A model generated the notes under the pieces. It did not search any database. It was not told where the DNA came from and worked only from the letters and a program-made list of their open reading frames with translations. Source: Camarhynchus parvulus (taxonomy: Eukaryota; Chordata; Aves; Passeriformes; Thraupidae). Taken from it: a DNA stretch of 64,000 bases. The stretch spans positions 14,053,001 to 14,117,000 of the forward strand of contig NC_044584.1 in assembly GCF_901933205.1 (NCBI RefSeq), read 5' to 3'. The translations under genes were made by a program, and so were the position numbers. How positions within the stretch are numbered: the stretch's first letter is position 1; the number at the start of each line of letters is the position of its first letter. Of this stretch, positions 15,747 to 30,255 are shown one piece after another.

Positions 15747-17754
15747 AGGTAAAACAGAGTAAAATTACTTCTTGGTGCTGAAACAGGAGTTCTCTTCCAC
15801 TCACCTAAGTCACCTCACCACCAAGGGCATCAGCCTCTATTTTCAGAGTGTTTTCATATACATCACAAAGTAAAGCTGGCCTAAGTGTTAGAGAGCATTT
15901 ATCCATTTATTTATTTCCTTTGTTTTTGTCTCTGAACAATTCCTTAGTAGATGAGTTATCTTTCAGCATGACTGTTCTGCTATTGAAAAGTGTTTAGCTC
16001 AGTTCTGAACTGATGTGAGTGATCCCTAATCCAGGATGGTTTCATTCAAACTTATGGTGAAAGAATGCCTATGAAATTGAATTAGGATTACTCGTTTCAT
16101 TGCACTTCAAACATATATTTTTTATTCTAACATGAAATAGAAGAACTGTAGGTCCTCTTGGCACTTCTGCCCTGCAGTAGAAAACTTGCTGCACAGCTTT
16201 GATATATTTGAAAACAGCAATGATGACTCAGTCTCCACAGAGGGTATGAACTCCTTTTTGATTGTAGAAAGCTTCGTGTTTCACCTGTGGAAGCAAATAG
16301 AGATATGGTAATTAAAATTTTTCTGTGGTGTGACAGATGAAATCCTCTATCAGATTGGAATATGGTGTGTATTACATAATCTTTATTTTGGTTTTTTTAC
16401 ATACATGTGTGTGTTGACTCTGCATTTCTTTATCAGTGAAAGAGAGGGCTTTATGAAAAGATAAATATGGGTTTAATGTCACCAGTAACAAGCAATTGAG
16501 GGTAAGAATGGTGAATTTCAGTGTAACAGCAATGGCAGAGAGCAGGACTTAGCATAGTGACCTCCTGTTCCATAAACCACAGGACATTAATTTTCATGGG
16601 GCAGACAATGAGTGTGTAAGTCTCCCAGCACATGGATTTTACTCCTATTACGACATTAAACAACTGGAAGAGGTATCATCATCACGACTGATGCATTTTG
16701 TCTGGTGTATATATGGAAATAATAGTGCCATCATATCCATCTGTTGGGTTTAGAGAGGCTGTGGAAGAAACCTCTCTAACTTGGGTGAAGGAATGCCTAG
16801 ATGATCTGCAATGGCTGCCTTTCAAACATCCACATATTCCTGAATATGATTTTCTGTTTGTATAATACTGTTTAGAATTATTCAGTGTTATAATTCAGAA
16901 CCATTTTCAAATGATGAATTTGAATCAGAGAAGTTGAATTACTGGTCTCATACTAAAGAAGAAAAATATCCTGCAGCCTGAGGGAGGATCTGAGTTGTGT
17001 TTCTCAGTGTGGGCTAACCCCTATAGGTGTAGCCAGAGCAGCACTTGGGTTTTCATTCCTTTCACTTTGCATTTCCTTCATGCTTACTCCTTCAGCATTT
17101 TTGATACTTCTCATCCAACACAAAAAATTAAATCACAGAGAAAGAAAATAAATGAAATTGAAGGGAAAGCACTTGAAAGTATTCAAGAAAAATCTCATCA
17201 AAATACTGAAGGTGCTGCATTTTTACGCTTCACCTCGACTCTGAATATCAGGTACAAAATAGAGTGGGTGGGAGCAAAGTGTGAAAAGTCTTACCCTGTG
17301 TTTACACTTTGACCTATGGACTTCCATAGCATAGAAATTCTTATATCTTTAACCAATTTTTAGTTGCTTAAAATAATACAAATGAATTGTCTACAAAACT
17401 CAATATTAAAACTTAGAGAATAGCAATAGATAAAGAGAACACCCAGGTGAATGAAACCTCATTATGAAATGTCTGTGCCCTGCTGAGAAGATAAGCAAAC
17501 ACGTTGAATGCACAAACAATGGGAATTGTGACTAAATTTATGGCATTTTTTCATTACTATTAGAAGTTACTCTGAACAACCTAGGACTGCTAAAACATTA
17601 CGTTTCTCTTGTGAAGGATCCCTACATTTGTTCAGAAAATGGTGTAGGCTCTAGTAAAGAGTATAGTAGTTGGACATACAGGATGTGCAGAAATTCTTGT
17701 AGGTATGTTTCTTTGAGTTCCAGAACTGCCTCACTTGTCTTACTTTGTCTCACA

Positions 17755-17801
17755 GGTCTAGATGACCATTTTCAGGGAAAACAAACCCCAACCACCATTG
17801 A
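17755..17801 (+). mobile_element. Possible degraded CR1 LINE 3' end
   Basis: GGTCTAGATGACC followed by CAAACCCCAACCACCATTGA resembles the CR1 3' terminus, in which a GGACTAGATGACC-like block is followed by an AACCCAAACCATTCTATGA-like tail. The middle is poorly matched and the terminal octamer repeats are lost, so this may be coincidence. Confidence 0.25.
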
Positions 17802-20800
17802 CTTTCCACCAAATGTGGGGGGGAAAAAAAGAAAAAAATCAACAAAAAAGCCCTAATAATGAAATTTCTTCTACTGAGTTACAAAGTACATTGCAGGTGA
17901 ACTGGAACTAAACACCAAGAAATTAAATGTAAAGAGTAATTGCCTGGAACTAGCTCGACCTGATTTTGTAATCCATGTCTAACTTCAGTAGTTCGATGGA
18001 TAATCTTTTTAGCTGTGAACTTACATAACTCTGTTTTGGTGAGCTAGAAGGGATGAACCCAGAGTTCAGACCAACATCACTTTGCTGTATCACTAAAAAT
18101 CTCTTTGAAGTTCTCTAGACTAAAAGCAAGTATGGTTGGGGGGAAAGTTTCATCCTAAGAGAGTACTCCTGGGAAAGGCTCAGTGGAGCCTGAATGAGGT
18201 TGTTTAAATAAATAGGCAAACACAAATGAAGGCAGAAATCTTATTTCACATGTATTGCTTCTGTAGAATATATTATTCTCAAAGACTAAGCTGTAAAACA
18301 GCAGAGCCCCAAGTAGGATTGAATTATTCTTCAGTATGTGTAATAGGGCATTCATCAGGGTATGGAATAATTTCAGTGAATGATTGTAAACCTAATGAGT
18401 TCCATAACTATAAGAAGAAAACATTCTAATGAGTTCAACAAACACAGTTTCTTTATATGAATAATATGTTAATAAGAGGAAAAACCTTGGATAAGACCAA
18501 GTAATTTGTGTAAAAGTGTATCTGATTGCACATACAAAAAGCCATGATCTCATTTCTTTTTTACATTTACCCAGGACTGAAATGGCCTTTTGAAATATAT
18601 TTTAGAGCTTCCAATTTCCTCTGCACGTGTCTTTCTCCTGTGATTTTTCTCATTTGATTTTTTCCTTGCTACTTCTCTATCATTCTCCTATCTAAGCCTG
18701 TTCACTTACACATTGAAATGAATTTTTTGTGCAGTGGAAAGGAACCTCTTCCCTCTTCCTTGCTGATGTAAAACAGCCAACTGAAGAATTAATTGCTTGT
18801 TCATGCAGGGGCATCTTTTCATACTCCTCAAAGCATGATGCTGTTTCTGCATTAAAGCCAATGATATTTGAACCTCTTTTTAATCTTGTTGGCACTGGAA
18901 AAAGAGTTAACTAAATACAGAGGGATGTGGGCTTGTGTTGGGGATAACTTCAAGCTCTCACTGGTGGTTTATCTATATGTTTGTACATGAATAGTGTTCC
19001 CATCCTGAGGATAGCTCTGCTGGGTGGACCAATTACACTGACAATTATCAATCACACTGTGAGAACACCTCTGAAGTCTCAGTGCAAGGAGCTGGCTACA
19101 AGATGCCAAATTTGTTACTCTAACAAGGAGGAAAAGAGACAGAGGAAAGAAGAATGGGAATGAGTTGCTGAGGAGTTTAAAGAATAGCTACTTAATTGTC
19201 TCAAAAGTATAGTTGTGCTCAAAAGGTTTCATCCTTTGGTCTGTGCAAGTTCACAGACAGCCCTGCTCATGGGAAGCTGAGATGAATGAGAAGTTGTTAG
19301 TGTAAGATTAATTGCTTTGGAACTCTGAATCTTTCTAGCAGAAAGAGTTAGGAGTTGCTTTTTCCTGTATAAGGGATATGAGTGAAGTGCATTGCTAGTG
19401 AATTTCTGGCTTTGTTCATCTTGCTTTACAGCACATCTCATTATCTGCAAAAGCTTTCAGTTGATGATTAGCATCTGCAGCTTTGTTTAAGATAGTTGAT
19501 CATTGGTATTATTCTCTAAAGCCCAGTGGTGGTTGTGTTGCTTTTTTTGTCTTGCTGTGGTCACAAGATGAAACTTCCATTGTTTTTTAACAGAGAAGTA
19601 AAAATTTCTCCTGAGACACAGAATCTCAATCTTCTGTTGAGAAATAGAAGCACCCAGGAGTTCAGAAGCAGCTCGAATGGTACGGCTGCTAAGAAACAGC
19701 ACCATCACTTTGTTTGGATCCTCCGCCCACGGCGCAGGAATGTGTCAGAACAGAAATGCCGCGCGCTGGGGAATCGCATGATCCCTGCTTTGATTTCTGT
19801 TCTGCACCTCTGCAGGAGCAGCTGGGCAGGCTGATGTCCCCACAGCAGCGTGGTACCTGGCACTGTCACTGCTGTGGGCACACAGGGGGTGAGGTGCCAG
19901 CAGTGGGAGAGGGCTCGGGCACAGCCTGCAGTGCTGCAGCTCTGGACGCGGAGTTGGGAACGCACCCCAGCTCCTCCAGGAACAGCAGGAGCTTCAGGCA
20001 GCTGTCTGCAGGCCCAGGTGTGGCTGATACTTCGCTGTCTGGGGCTGCACGGGCCATTTAAAGAGTGGTACTTTTTCTAAAAATATCCCACTAAGTTATT
20101 TGGGAGGCATTGTTTCTGAAACCCATAGAACTCAGTCTATGGGATTTGGTGTAGAACCACCGGTGCATAGAAAGTGAGGAGAATTTAGATTTCTCTTTCT
20201 CTCTTTTTCTTTCAGTCTTTCTCCCATCTCTCTTTGGGAAGATGAGATTATTGAACTACAACTGACAAAGCTGCTTTAGAATTAAGAGAGTAAGAGGGGT
20301 TCTGAGTGTGAATGGGATGAAGAGGAAGACAGCAAGGATCCTTTAGCTATGCGGGATGCAGCAGAATAGAGGGATAAAACACTTATGGCAGCAGAAATGG
20401 TTGGATACAAGGAACAGAAAAAGCTGGGTAAAGAGAGCAGTTTTGGGGAGGAGTGTTGAGTACCAGCCAGCTGGCCAGGTTATGCATCTACTTGTCTGAG
20501 GTATTTGTAATGTATTGCACTACCTGCAGATTAGGAGCTCAGATCAAAAGACAGTGTGGGAAGAGATCTCCAGGAAGAGGGCAGATGGTGCAGCTGTATT
20601 AAGCCCCTAACCCTTGAAGCCGAAAACTTTAAAAGCAATTAGAGACTCAGAGACATGAAGAAGAAAACTGGTTCTGGTCTGAGTTTCCACAGAGTCTGTT
20701 ATCCCTTACTAATAACTTTCAGTTCTGGTTAATCTTCATGTGTTTTTAGGGCAGCTTAGTACACTAAGAATTGTTTTCCTGGGTGGATAATTGCTTCCCA

Positions 20801-22381
20801 GTCCTTACGGGTAATAGGTAACTGTGGAAATGAGATTTGCCCCCTTACATCTGGAAGGGGAAAGCTCTTTGCTATTTTGTTCATATTTTAGCATAAGCCT
20901 TCCAAATCACTGTCTAGATTATAAGGAAGTGTAGCAGTGTGACTCACACGGGCTGATAAAGCCCAAGAAGGAAATACGTATGTGATTATAAGGACATATT
21001 TTCAGTGTGTGCTGCTCAGGCAGAATACACCCACAATCACAGTGATTTTCTGTTTATATATTTAGTGTCCTCCTTAAGCAGTGGGTGGAACAAATGTGAC
21101 TGAAGAGTGTGAGTGTATAAGTGGAGGGCGTTTGTGTAGCTGAACAAGAGTTAGAGGGATTGTAATATTGAAAGTCGTGCTTAGCAGTTCTGTTAATTCA
21201 TCCTTAACTAATGGGGACATGCAGAGTGAAGTCATTAGCTCACAGTAAGTTTATTGCTGTCAGTCATCTGTGTTCCTCTTGCTATTTTTACAGGGGGAAA
21301 TAACTCAGAAAATAAGACTGAGAGAGATTGTTTTGGGGGATCCAGGCTGAATTTGAAAAGTTGCTGTGCTTTTATGTAATCTCTTCTCTGAAACATTCTG
21401 TATGGATCATATAACTCGGTCAGATTGGAATTGATGAGCTTATTGAACCAAATGCACATCAACCCATTTGGCTGCTGACCCCACTATTCAGGGGGCAACA
21501 CCCTTATATTTTAGAGTCCCCAAGTGGTGGGGTGCTATCCTGCTCCTCTGTCACTTAGGGGGGAGTTCTACCACAGTAAACATGGAACAGTCTGTCCCTA
21601 AATTTGAAAACTGCCCTTCGTCCAGCCTGAATAAGCAGGTGATTCTGTTAGTGCTGCCAGGGTCTGTGAAGATGGTGCCCTACATCTGACCAGTGTGAGT
21701 GGACATATTTAACCCTCCTGCTGATCGTCTCTACTGGGTGCATGCCAGTTTGCTGTGCTGGCTGAACCTCAGGGTAGGGCATTGCATGAGAGCCCCTGAC
21801 ACTGTCACCAGCAGCCAGCTCCTCTGGCACCTTCTGCTGTGACACATGCACTGAGATCTCCCGTGGTGACCTGCTCCTGGCCCGGGCCTTATGCAAGTCC
21901 CAGGGAAGTGCTGACTCCAGAGGTCTGCTGTACTTAACCAACAAAGCAGCAAGGGTGCTGAGCTGCAGCTCTGCTTTCCCCACTGGGACAGGGCATCCTT
22001 TCCTCCTGCAGGATGTGCAGGCTGCCCAGAGCAGGGATGGCTGTGATGCACGACACAACACAATATAAGGAGAATTAATTTTTCTGGACAACTCTCGTTG
22101 GTGCAAGGCAATGTTTTTTGGAGTCAGGGGTGGGTGACTGCCTGTGCAGCTGCAGTTGCTGATACAGCTGCTGAAGGGCCTGGCAGTTTGGTGCAGGTGT
22201 ACCCAGCACTGAGGGTTCCAGGGCTCAGGTGGTTGCAGGTGCCTGTGTGCCACTGAAACAAAAGGAACCTGGGGAGACCCCTTAAAAGAGTCCCAGAGAA
22301 CTGGCACATCTCAAGAGCCAGTGACACAGGCTGTGTGAGTGTCAGCTGGGCACCAGGGACAGGTGGCACAGCCTGCTAAGG

Positions 22382-22491
22382 GCCCTGATGAAGAAAAGCA
22401 TGTAATTCTGCCCTTTAGACTGTATGGTTTCTGTATAGCCCTGATGAGGAAAAGCATGTAATTCTGCCCTTTAGACTGTATGGTTTCTGTG
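22382..22491. repeat. Recent 56-bp tandem duplication
   Basis: The block starting GCCCTGATGAAGAAAAGC at 22382 is repeated at 22438 with a 56-bp period. Over about 53 aligned bases I see one mismatch (GAAG versus GAGG), before the second copy diverges after TTTCTGT. The high identity points to a young duplication or one still varying in copy number. It is intronic. Confidence 0.92.
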
Positions 22492-25400
22492 TCTGGATAA
22501 TGAAATTTTTATTGTGACAAAATTGTTCAGGGGACACAGTGGACAGTTTATCAGTGCTTCCCAGGATGATAACATGTGAAATAGGCCAGAGGAGTTTATG
22601 TAGAAAGGAAGGCCCTTGTGGGATGTGCAGGCCACATGGCCAACTGGCATGTTTCTGTGCAAATAGCAGCCCCAGCAGAGAGCTCCATAGCCACAGGAAC
22701 AAACCCAGGAGGAGCACAAAGGGATGGGAGCACTGTTTGCACTGTAGCCTGAACCCACTGTAAATAGTGCTGGATTAGCAATGAGAGAGCTGGAATGTTG
22801 CAATTTATTGGAGTGTGTTTTGAATGAATACTGCAGACACTCCACATTGCTTGAACTATGGATTTTTAAAGCACTTGCTTATTCTCATTCTTACATTATA
22901 AATGAAGCAGATCTTTTATTATACAGTGCTATAGAATTTTTAAAATATCTCTTAGTGTAGGACTCATGTAGTCATTTGTGAGTTTTTCAGGTTGAATAGA
23001 TTGTGGATGTGTTAAACAGAAAATAAACACTGTACTTTTTTTGTCAAATACACAGTGACACTTCATTTTCTGGTCTTTGCTAGTGTCATGATGTACTTTG
23101 CTGCTGAGATCTGCAGCTGTTCATTTACACTTTAATCTAGTCCACACATGAATGAAGGTAGGAAATGATTGTGGCATTAGTTTCCTTTAGTAAGTGCCTG
23201 AATTGGAAACAAAACCCCTTAAAATAAGTCTGATTAATATTTATGAGTAACTTGAGACACCCCCATTAGATGCAGACTTGAACTCCATTAACAGTTCAGT
23301 GAGGCCTGGCATTTATGGATATTGAGGTTGCTGACTTAGAATTTCAAGGTCTGTTTTATGGGATATTTGGAGCTCCCACTTGCTAATGAGTATTATGCAC
23401 ACACAGGGATGACTGAACTCTCCAGTGCCTGGTAATCACAAATTACTGGCCTTTGAATTGCCAACTGTAATATATTGCCATAGGTGTCATCACCCTGCAC
23501 ATTCATCTCACAAACCAGACCACCCAAAAGGATTTGAAAAACAGCATTTCTCCAAATGGACTTTGTTCTTTTAAATTAATTTATTTTCTGAACCAAATTA
23601 TAACTAGCCTCAAAGTTCAATGTTTTGAATTCAAACTCCAGGCCAACTTTGGAAGTGATAGATTTTAATAAGGAATGAATTGACAGCACAGATAAAAAAT
23701 TTTCTTATGCCTGAGGATTTTGTAATAAAAATGTTATGGTTTCTGTGAATATCTGGTTTTAAGTGTAATGGGCAGGAAAAGCAATAAGAAGATTGGGCAT
23801 TTTTGCCAGTTTTATATGGTCAGCTATGCTGAAGTGTTATCACAGTTAAATTATTGCCAGTTTTGTCTGTGTTTCTGTGTGTACATACACACACACATAT
23901 GTAAATATTTAAGCACATGTATAAAAATAAACACTGGAAATGGCAACTGCTTTATATGGAGAGACCAGAATTATCAGCCTGGTATGTCCATTCCCAGATA
24001 GCATCATTCCATAGATATGATAATCCAATGATTAACAGTGCTTTGCTGTCTTAAAAATATGGATTCCATATGGGCATTAATTAACAATTATACTGTCATT
24101 GTCTGATATTATGGAAGGGATATTGCAATAGCAGGATCTGCAAGGCTCTGGGATGCTTTGTTCTTCTTTACTTGCCAGGGCACTGTCATTTATCTTGACT
24201 CAAAACAAGCTTAGTTCATTTCTGTCGGGATGTTTTTGAAAAGGTTGCTGGATTATCAATAGTTACTTTAGATGTACATGCCAAAGGGAAAGGAACACAG
24301 AGGAAACAGTAATAAAATAGAGGTTCAAATTCCTTCGTGAATTTTGTTATGAACAGTGAAAGGGCACAGCAGTCAAATCAAATTGATGCCTGACAATCAT
24401 GGGAGATGTGAGTTTTCCTGTGGGAAGTGATGAGATCTGATTGGTAGAGCTTCAGCTAATGCACAGACCAGAAATATTGCTCTCTCTTTGGACTTGAGTT
24501 CTTTTCTCTTCTGTAGCCTCTGTGAGTTTTATTCATAGACCTTGGGGAGGACTTGAAAGAGAGACGAGGGAAACAGTCCACTGAGGTTTAGCAGAACAAA
24601 AGAAATCCAAATGTTCTGAGATATGGAAATGCAATAATGAACCCCAATTATCTATGTGTGCAATATCTATACTGTTACAATTAATAATTTATTGTCCCAA
24701 TGTCCTGGATTAGAAGATTTTTAAAGATTCATTAGGATTGACTTTTTTCTTTGGGATGCTCTTAGGTATTTTGAAGATTGAGCACTGTAATTTGGGAGAA
24801 GACACATTGCCTTTTGCAGATGTAGAGGTTCAATTCGTGCTTCAAGCACAAAATTAAATTCTGAATTAGCTAGAGATTGAATAATCCCTCTTACAAATTT
24901 TTGAAATGCCTTTGCTAAAGTGCATCAGAACTTGTCCTTTCTACTTCAGTTTTTCATTCACATTCTCTAAGAAGCAATTTCTCCATCACAGTGTTGTGTT
25001 CCATTTCCAATTGGAACTCACATCCAAATTATCTGTGGGCTGCAGCTTTCCTGGTGCCCTGGCACTCTATCCTGCAAAATGCTTTTTCACAGCAGGTCAT
25101 TGATCTTCCAGTCTAGCTTGAAGGTAGCTGAAATGTCAATATAGCTTCTAGCCATTTTTTTCTGTTCTTTTTTTCCAGTGATGTATGAATTATAATAATA
25201 CTGAAAATGTATTCCCTAATCATTGGCTAAGGATTAGGAATTTTACCATGGAAATTCTTCCCCCATATTGAAGCCATATCTTAAATTGGAAAACACACCA
25301 AAAAAGCTAATACTGTCCTTTTAATACTGTCCTTTTTGGCCCTCTACATTGCCTGCTGTATTTTCTATAAACAATGAAGTTTATGACATTAAAAATTATA

Positions 25401-26430
25401 AAATAATTACTCAGCTGACTATATCCCAAGAGAGTAAAAAGGCCTGTGTGCCCATGCAGTGCTTCAGTAAGAACAACACTAAATGTTTGAAAATTAGTCA
25501 ATCATGCAAAATAGTAATAAAAAAAAAATTTGGCAGGAACAATTGCACTTTCTTGCCCACCTCTGTCCATGCTGGCAGTAGCAAGCACTGCTAGGTGACA
25601 CTGTCCTTCATCTGAGGCCAAATCTCATCAGTGAAATATGGATTCAAAGTTAGGAGTACACAAGAGAGGGAGGGAGTGGATTTGCTTCCTTAGCTGTAAG
25701 TAAGTGAAGTGGTTTAATGGCAGTAAGGATGTGGCACAGCCAGAAGCAGAAATGCTCCATTTCAGGCACGGGATGAGGCTGTTGGTGTTTCTGGTGCTGC
25801 CCAGGAAGCTGGAATGGCAGCAGCACAAGGGAATAGATACCAGAGATGAATGCAGAGACCACATGTGTCAGGAGAGCTTCAGCCACAACACTGCAGCTTA
25901 TTTGCAAAGAAAAAATAAGGTTATCACGGATCAGATGGGAAAGAACAAACTTCTCATGGCACGCTCTAAAAGAATCACAAGAGTTTTTGAAATTTGTCTT
26001 GTGATGTTAAAAGGAAGGGCCAAAGGGAGGGGTCAGAGTGGATCAGGGAGGTACAAGTGCAGGGCAGCGGAGAGGAGGGGGCATGAAAGGGTCTGGTTGA
26101 TTGTCAGGATGCTTCTCTGATGAGTTCTCCCTCTGATCACTACAGCCTGTCCCAGCTCTTCACTAACTCGCTCCACTCTCTATAACAAGTCCTAATAGTT
26201 ATAGCAAGCAGAAGAAAGTTCTGTCTAAACCACAGATCCTGCTTTCTAGAGCATCCAGCTTCCCACGTAATTTATGAAATCTGAGGACATCTGAAACTAG
26301 GGTGCTGTGAGTTGAAATCTGCTATATTTGCAACTCCTGGCTCGATAAGTCTGCAGTGCTCCACGAATGAAGCATTAAATCGTGCTGTATTTTTAAACTT
26401 GCAAAGACTTTCGAATTCTGTGAGCAGTGA

Positions 26431-28230
<1,800 letters not shown>

Positions 28231-30021
28231 GGTATTTACAGTTGCATTCATGGAGTACACATTGAAGAGAAGAAGAAGTCTCCTGACTTTTCTTTGACCA
28301 ATTCACAAACCAACATGTTAAAACTGCTGCGAACAGCGAAAAACATGACCAATATCAACCCTTCAAGAATTGACTCCCCCAAAAGAACAGCTGATTTTAT
28401 TCAGAGGGGTTCTTTGATTATGGACATGGTCATGGATAAGGGAAACTTGGTATTTTCTGATAACAGATCCTTTCAGACAAAGGACAACTTTTTTGGTGAC
28501 AACATAAGTGAACTGCAGACACTTCCTGGCAATCGACACAAGGACAATCTGAACAATTATGTTTTCCAAGGGCAGCATCCTCTCACACTGAATGAATCCA
28601 ATCCAAATACAGTAGAGGTTGCAGTAACAACAGAAGCAAAAGTGAACTCCCGACCCAGGCAGCTTTGGATGAAATCTGTTGAATCTTTACGCCAAGATTC
28701 TGTACGTCAGGGCCAAGGTACCCAGAGAGAAAATGGGTCTGAGGAAAACAGGCAGCTTTCATTGAAAAGCCAAAGATTCCTTCCTGAAGAGATTGTCCAT
28801 TCAGATGTCTCAGAGACATCAAGCAGAGCTACTTGCCACATGGAAGCTGAAAACAACAACAAGCATCACAAAACCAAGGACAATTTTAAAAAAAGGACAG
28901 TAGCATCAAAATACCCAAAAGACACTAGTGATGTGGAACTGACATATCTGAAAACCAAACAGGGCTCTCCACGGGATAAAATCTACACGATTGATGCTGA
29001 CAAGGAGCCAGGATTCCGCTTGGACACACCTCAGTACATTGAAAACATTGTCCTTCCAGAACCTGTAGAGCTTCCTGATGTTTACCAAGATCACAACGAC
29101 AACTACAGGAAAGCCGAGCACGCCAACAGGACTCCATCACATAATGAAGACAGTCTTCCAAATAATGACCAGTATAAACTCTATGGAAAGCACTACACTC
29201 TCAAAGAAAAAAATACTTCCCTAGGTGACATGAACGATAGGTTCAGGCAGAATTCCACGCACTGCAGGAGCTGTCTCTCCAACATGCCCACCTACGCAGG
29301 GCACTACTCGACCAGATCTCCCTATAAATGCGATGCATGCTTGCGGATGGGGAACCTCTATGATATTGAGGAAGATCAGATGCTGCAGGACACAACGAAC
29401 TTATCACTTCCTGAAGAAATATATGAGCGTACTTGGTCACAAAGTAGTGCCCTGCAATATCATAAAAAGAATAAACTGAGGATTAGCAGGCAACACTCTT
29501 TTGATAATATCGCTGATAAGTCCAGGGAACTTGATATTGGAAGACCTTCTCGTAGTATAAGCTTGAAAGAAAGAGAGAAATTTCTTCAAAGTAGTCCATA
29601 TGCAAGCATGTTTAGTGTTCCCTCAAGCAAACTGTTGAGCAACAAGGCCTCACTTTTAACCCATGCTCTGGAGGACAGTAAGAGGAGCAAGTCCCTGTAC
29701 GCTGTTCACTCGGATGATAACCCCTTCCTGCACTCCTATCGTGATGACCAGCATTTATCTCTTAGGCGAAGTCCAGCTGATCTTTATAAACATTCATTGC
29801 CAACAAGAGGAAGAAATGATAATTATTTAAGGTCATCCATACAGTCTACAGCATCATACTCTTCCAGGGATGGTCGGATCCATAATGACATGTACATTTC
29901 AGAGCATGTTTTGCCTTACGTTGCAAATAGGAATAGCTTGTACTCAACTCCAAGGGTTTTAAATTCCTGTAGCAATACACGTGTGTATAAGAAAAGGCCT
30001 AGCATTGAATCAGATGTTTAA
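28231..30021 (+). CDS. GRIN2A: GRIN2A last coding exon, GluN2A cytoplasmic tail (596 residues)
   Basis: The exon starts [20 protein letters not shown] directly at the acceptor; an ATG a few bases upstream is intronic and not a start. It encodes the long intracellular tail that anchors, traffics and regulates the receptor. Exon residue 5 is Cys870 (palmitoylation). Residues 345/348 and 367/370 are two CxxC pairs (HCRSC, KCDAC) matching the second palmitoylation cluster at mammalian 1214/1217/1236/1239. Residues 418-426 read ISRQHSFDN, the kinase region at mammalian Ser1291, where the following Tyr1292 is Phe here. Tyr457 matches the Src-family site Tyr1325, and the SISLK serine matches Ser1312. 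The protein ends RPSIESDV, a class I PDZ ligand for PSD-95-type scaffolds, with stop TAA at 30019-30021. The mammalian exon encodes about 599 residues, so net loss is about three. The middle diverges most. Confidence 0.98.
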   Translation, partial: GIYSCIHGVHIEEKKKSPDFSLTNSQTNMLKLLRTAKNMTNINPSRIDSPKRTADFIQRGSLIMDMVMDKGNLVFSDNRSFQTKDNFFGDNISELQTLPGNRHKDNLNNYVFQGQHPLTLNESNPNTVEVAVTTEAKVNSRPRQLWMKSVESLRQDSVRQGQGTQRENGSEENRQLSLKSQRFLPEEIVHSDVSETSSRATCHMEAENNNKHHKTKDNFKKRTVASKYPKDTSDVELTYLKTKQGSPRDKIYTIDADKEPGFRLDTPQYIENIVLPEPVELPDVYQDHNDNYRKAEHANRTPSHNEDSLPNNDQYKLYGKHYTLKEKNTSLGDMNDRFRQNSTHCRSCLSNMPTYAGHYSTRSPYKCDACLRMGNLYDIEEDQMLQDTTNLSLPEEIYERTWSQSSALQYHKKNKLRISRQHSFDNIADKSRELDIGRPSRSISLKEREKFLQSSPYASMFSVPSSKLLSNKASLLTHALEDSKRSKSLYAVHSDDNPFLHSYRDDQHLSLRRSPADLYKHSLPTRGRNDNYLRSSIQSTASYSSRDGRIHNDMYISEHVLPYVANRNSLYSTPRVLNSCSNTRVYKKRPSIESDV

Positions 30022-30183
30022 ATTTTCCATGAACACTTTATCTATAGGGAAAGAATAGTTGCCACCATCTTAGAGGGAGAATTTTTCCTTTAACAGTATC
30101 CTGCTCTGGTAAATGATACATAAACCTCTCCCTTTCCCAATGTACTTTTTGTACATGAATAGGTAAACTGGTATGCTCTGATC

Positions 30184-30255
30184 TATCCTTTTAAAATATG
30201 TCTTGTTAAAAAGGATAAAAAATAGCCATTTATGTGTGCTTTATATATAAATGGC
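30184..30255 (+). promoter_or_regulatory. Two adjacent stem-loops shortly after the stop codon
   Basis: TATCCTTTT (30184-30192) pairs with AAAAGGATA (30209-30217), and GCCATTTAT (30225-30233) pairs with ATAAATGGC (30247-30255). Both stems are perfect over 9 bp and lie about 165-235 bases past the stop, separated by seven bases. The second includes an ATTTA pentamer. A structural role in the mRNA is inference. Confidence 0.4.

Noticed and set aside
24318..24336. GAGGTTCAAATTCC, resembling a tRNA B box
   Set aside because: There is an extra base within the box, and no A box or cloverleaf could be fitted upstream.
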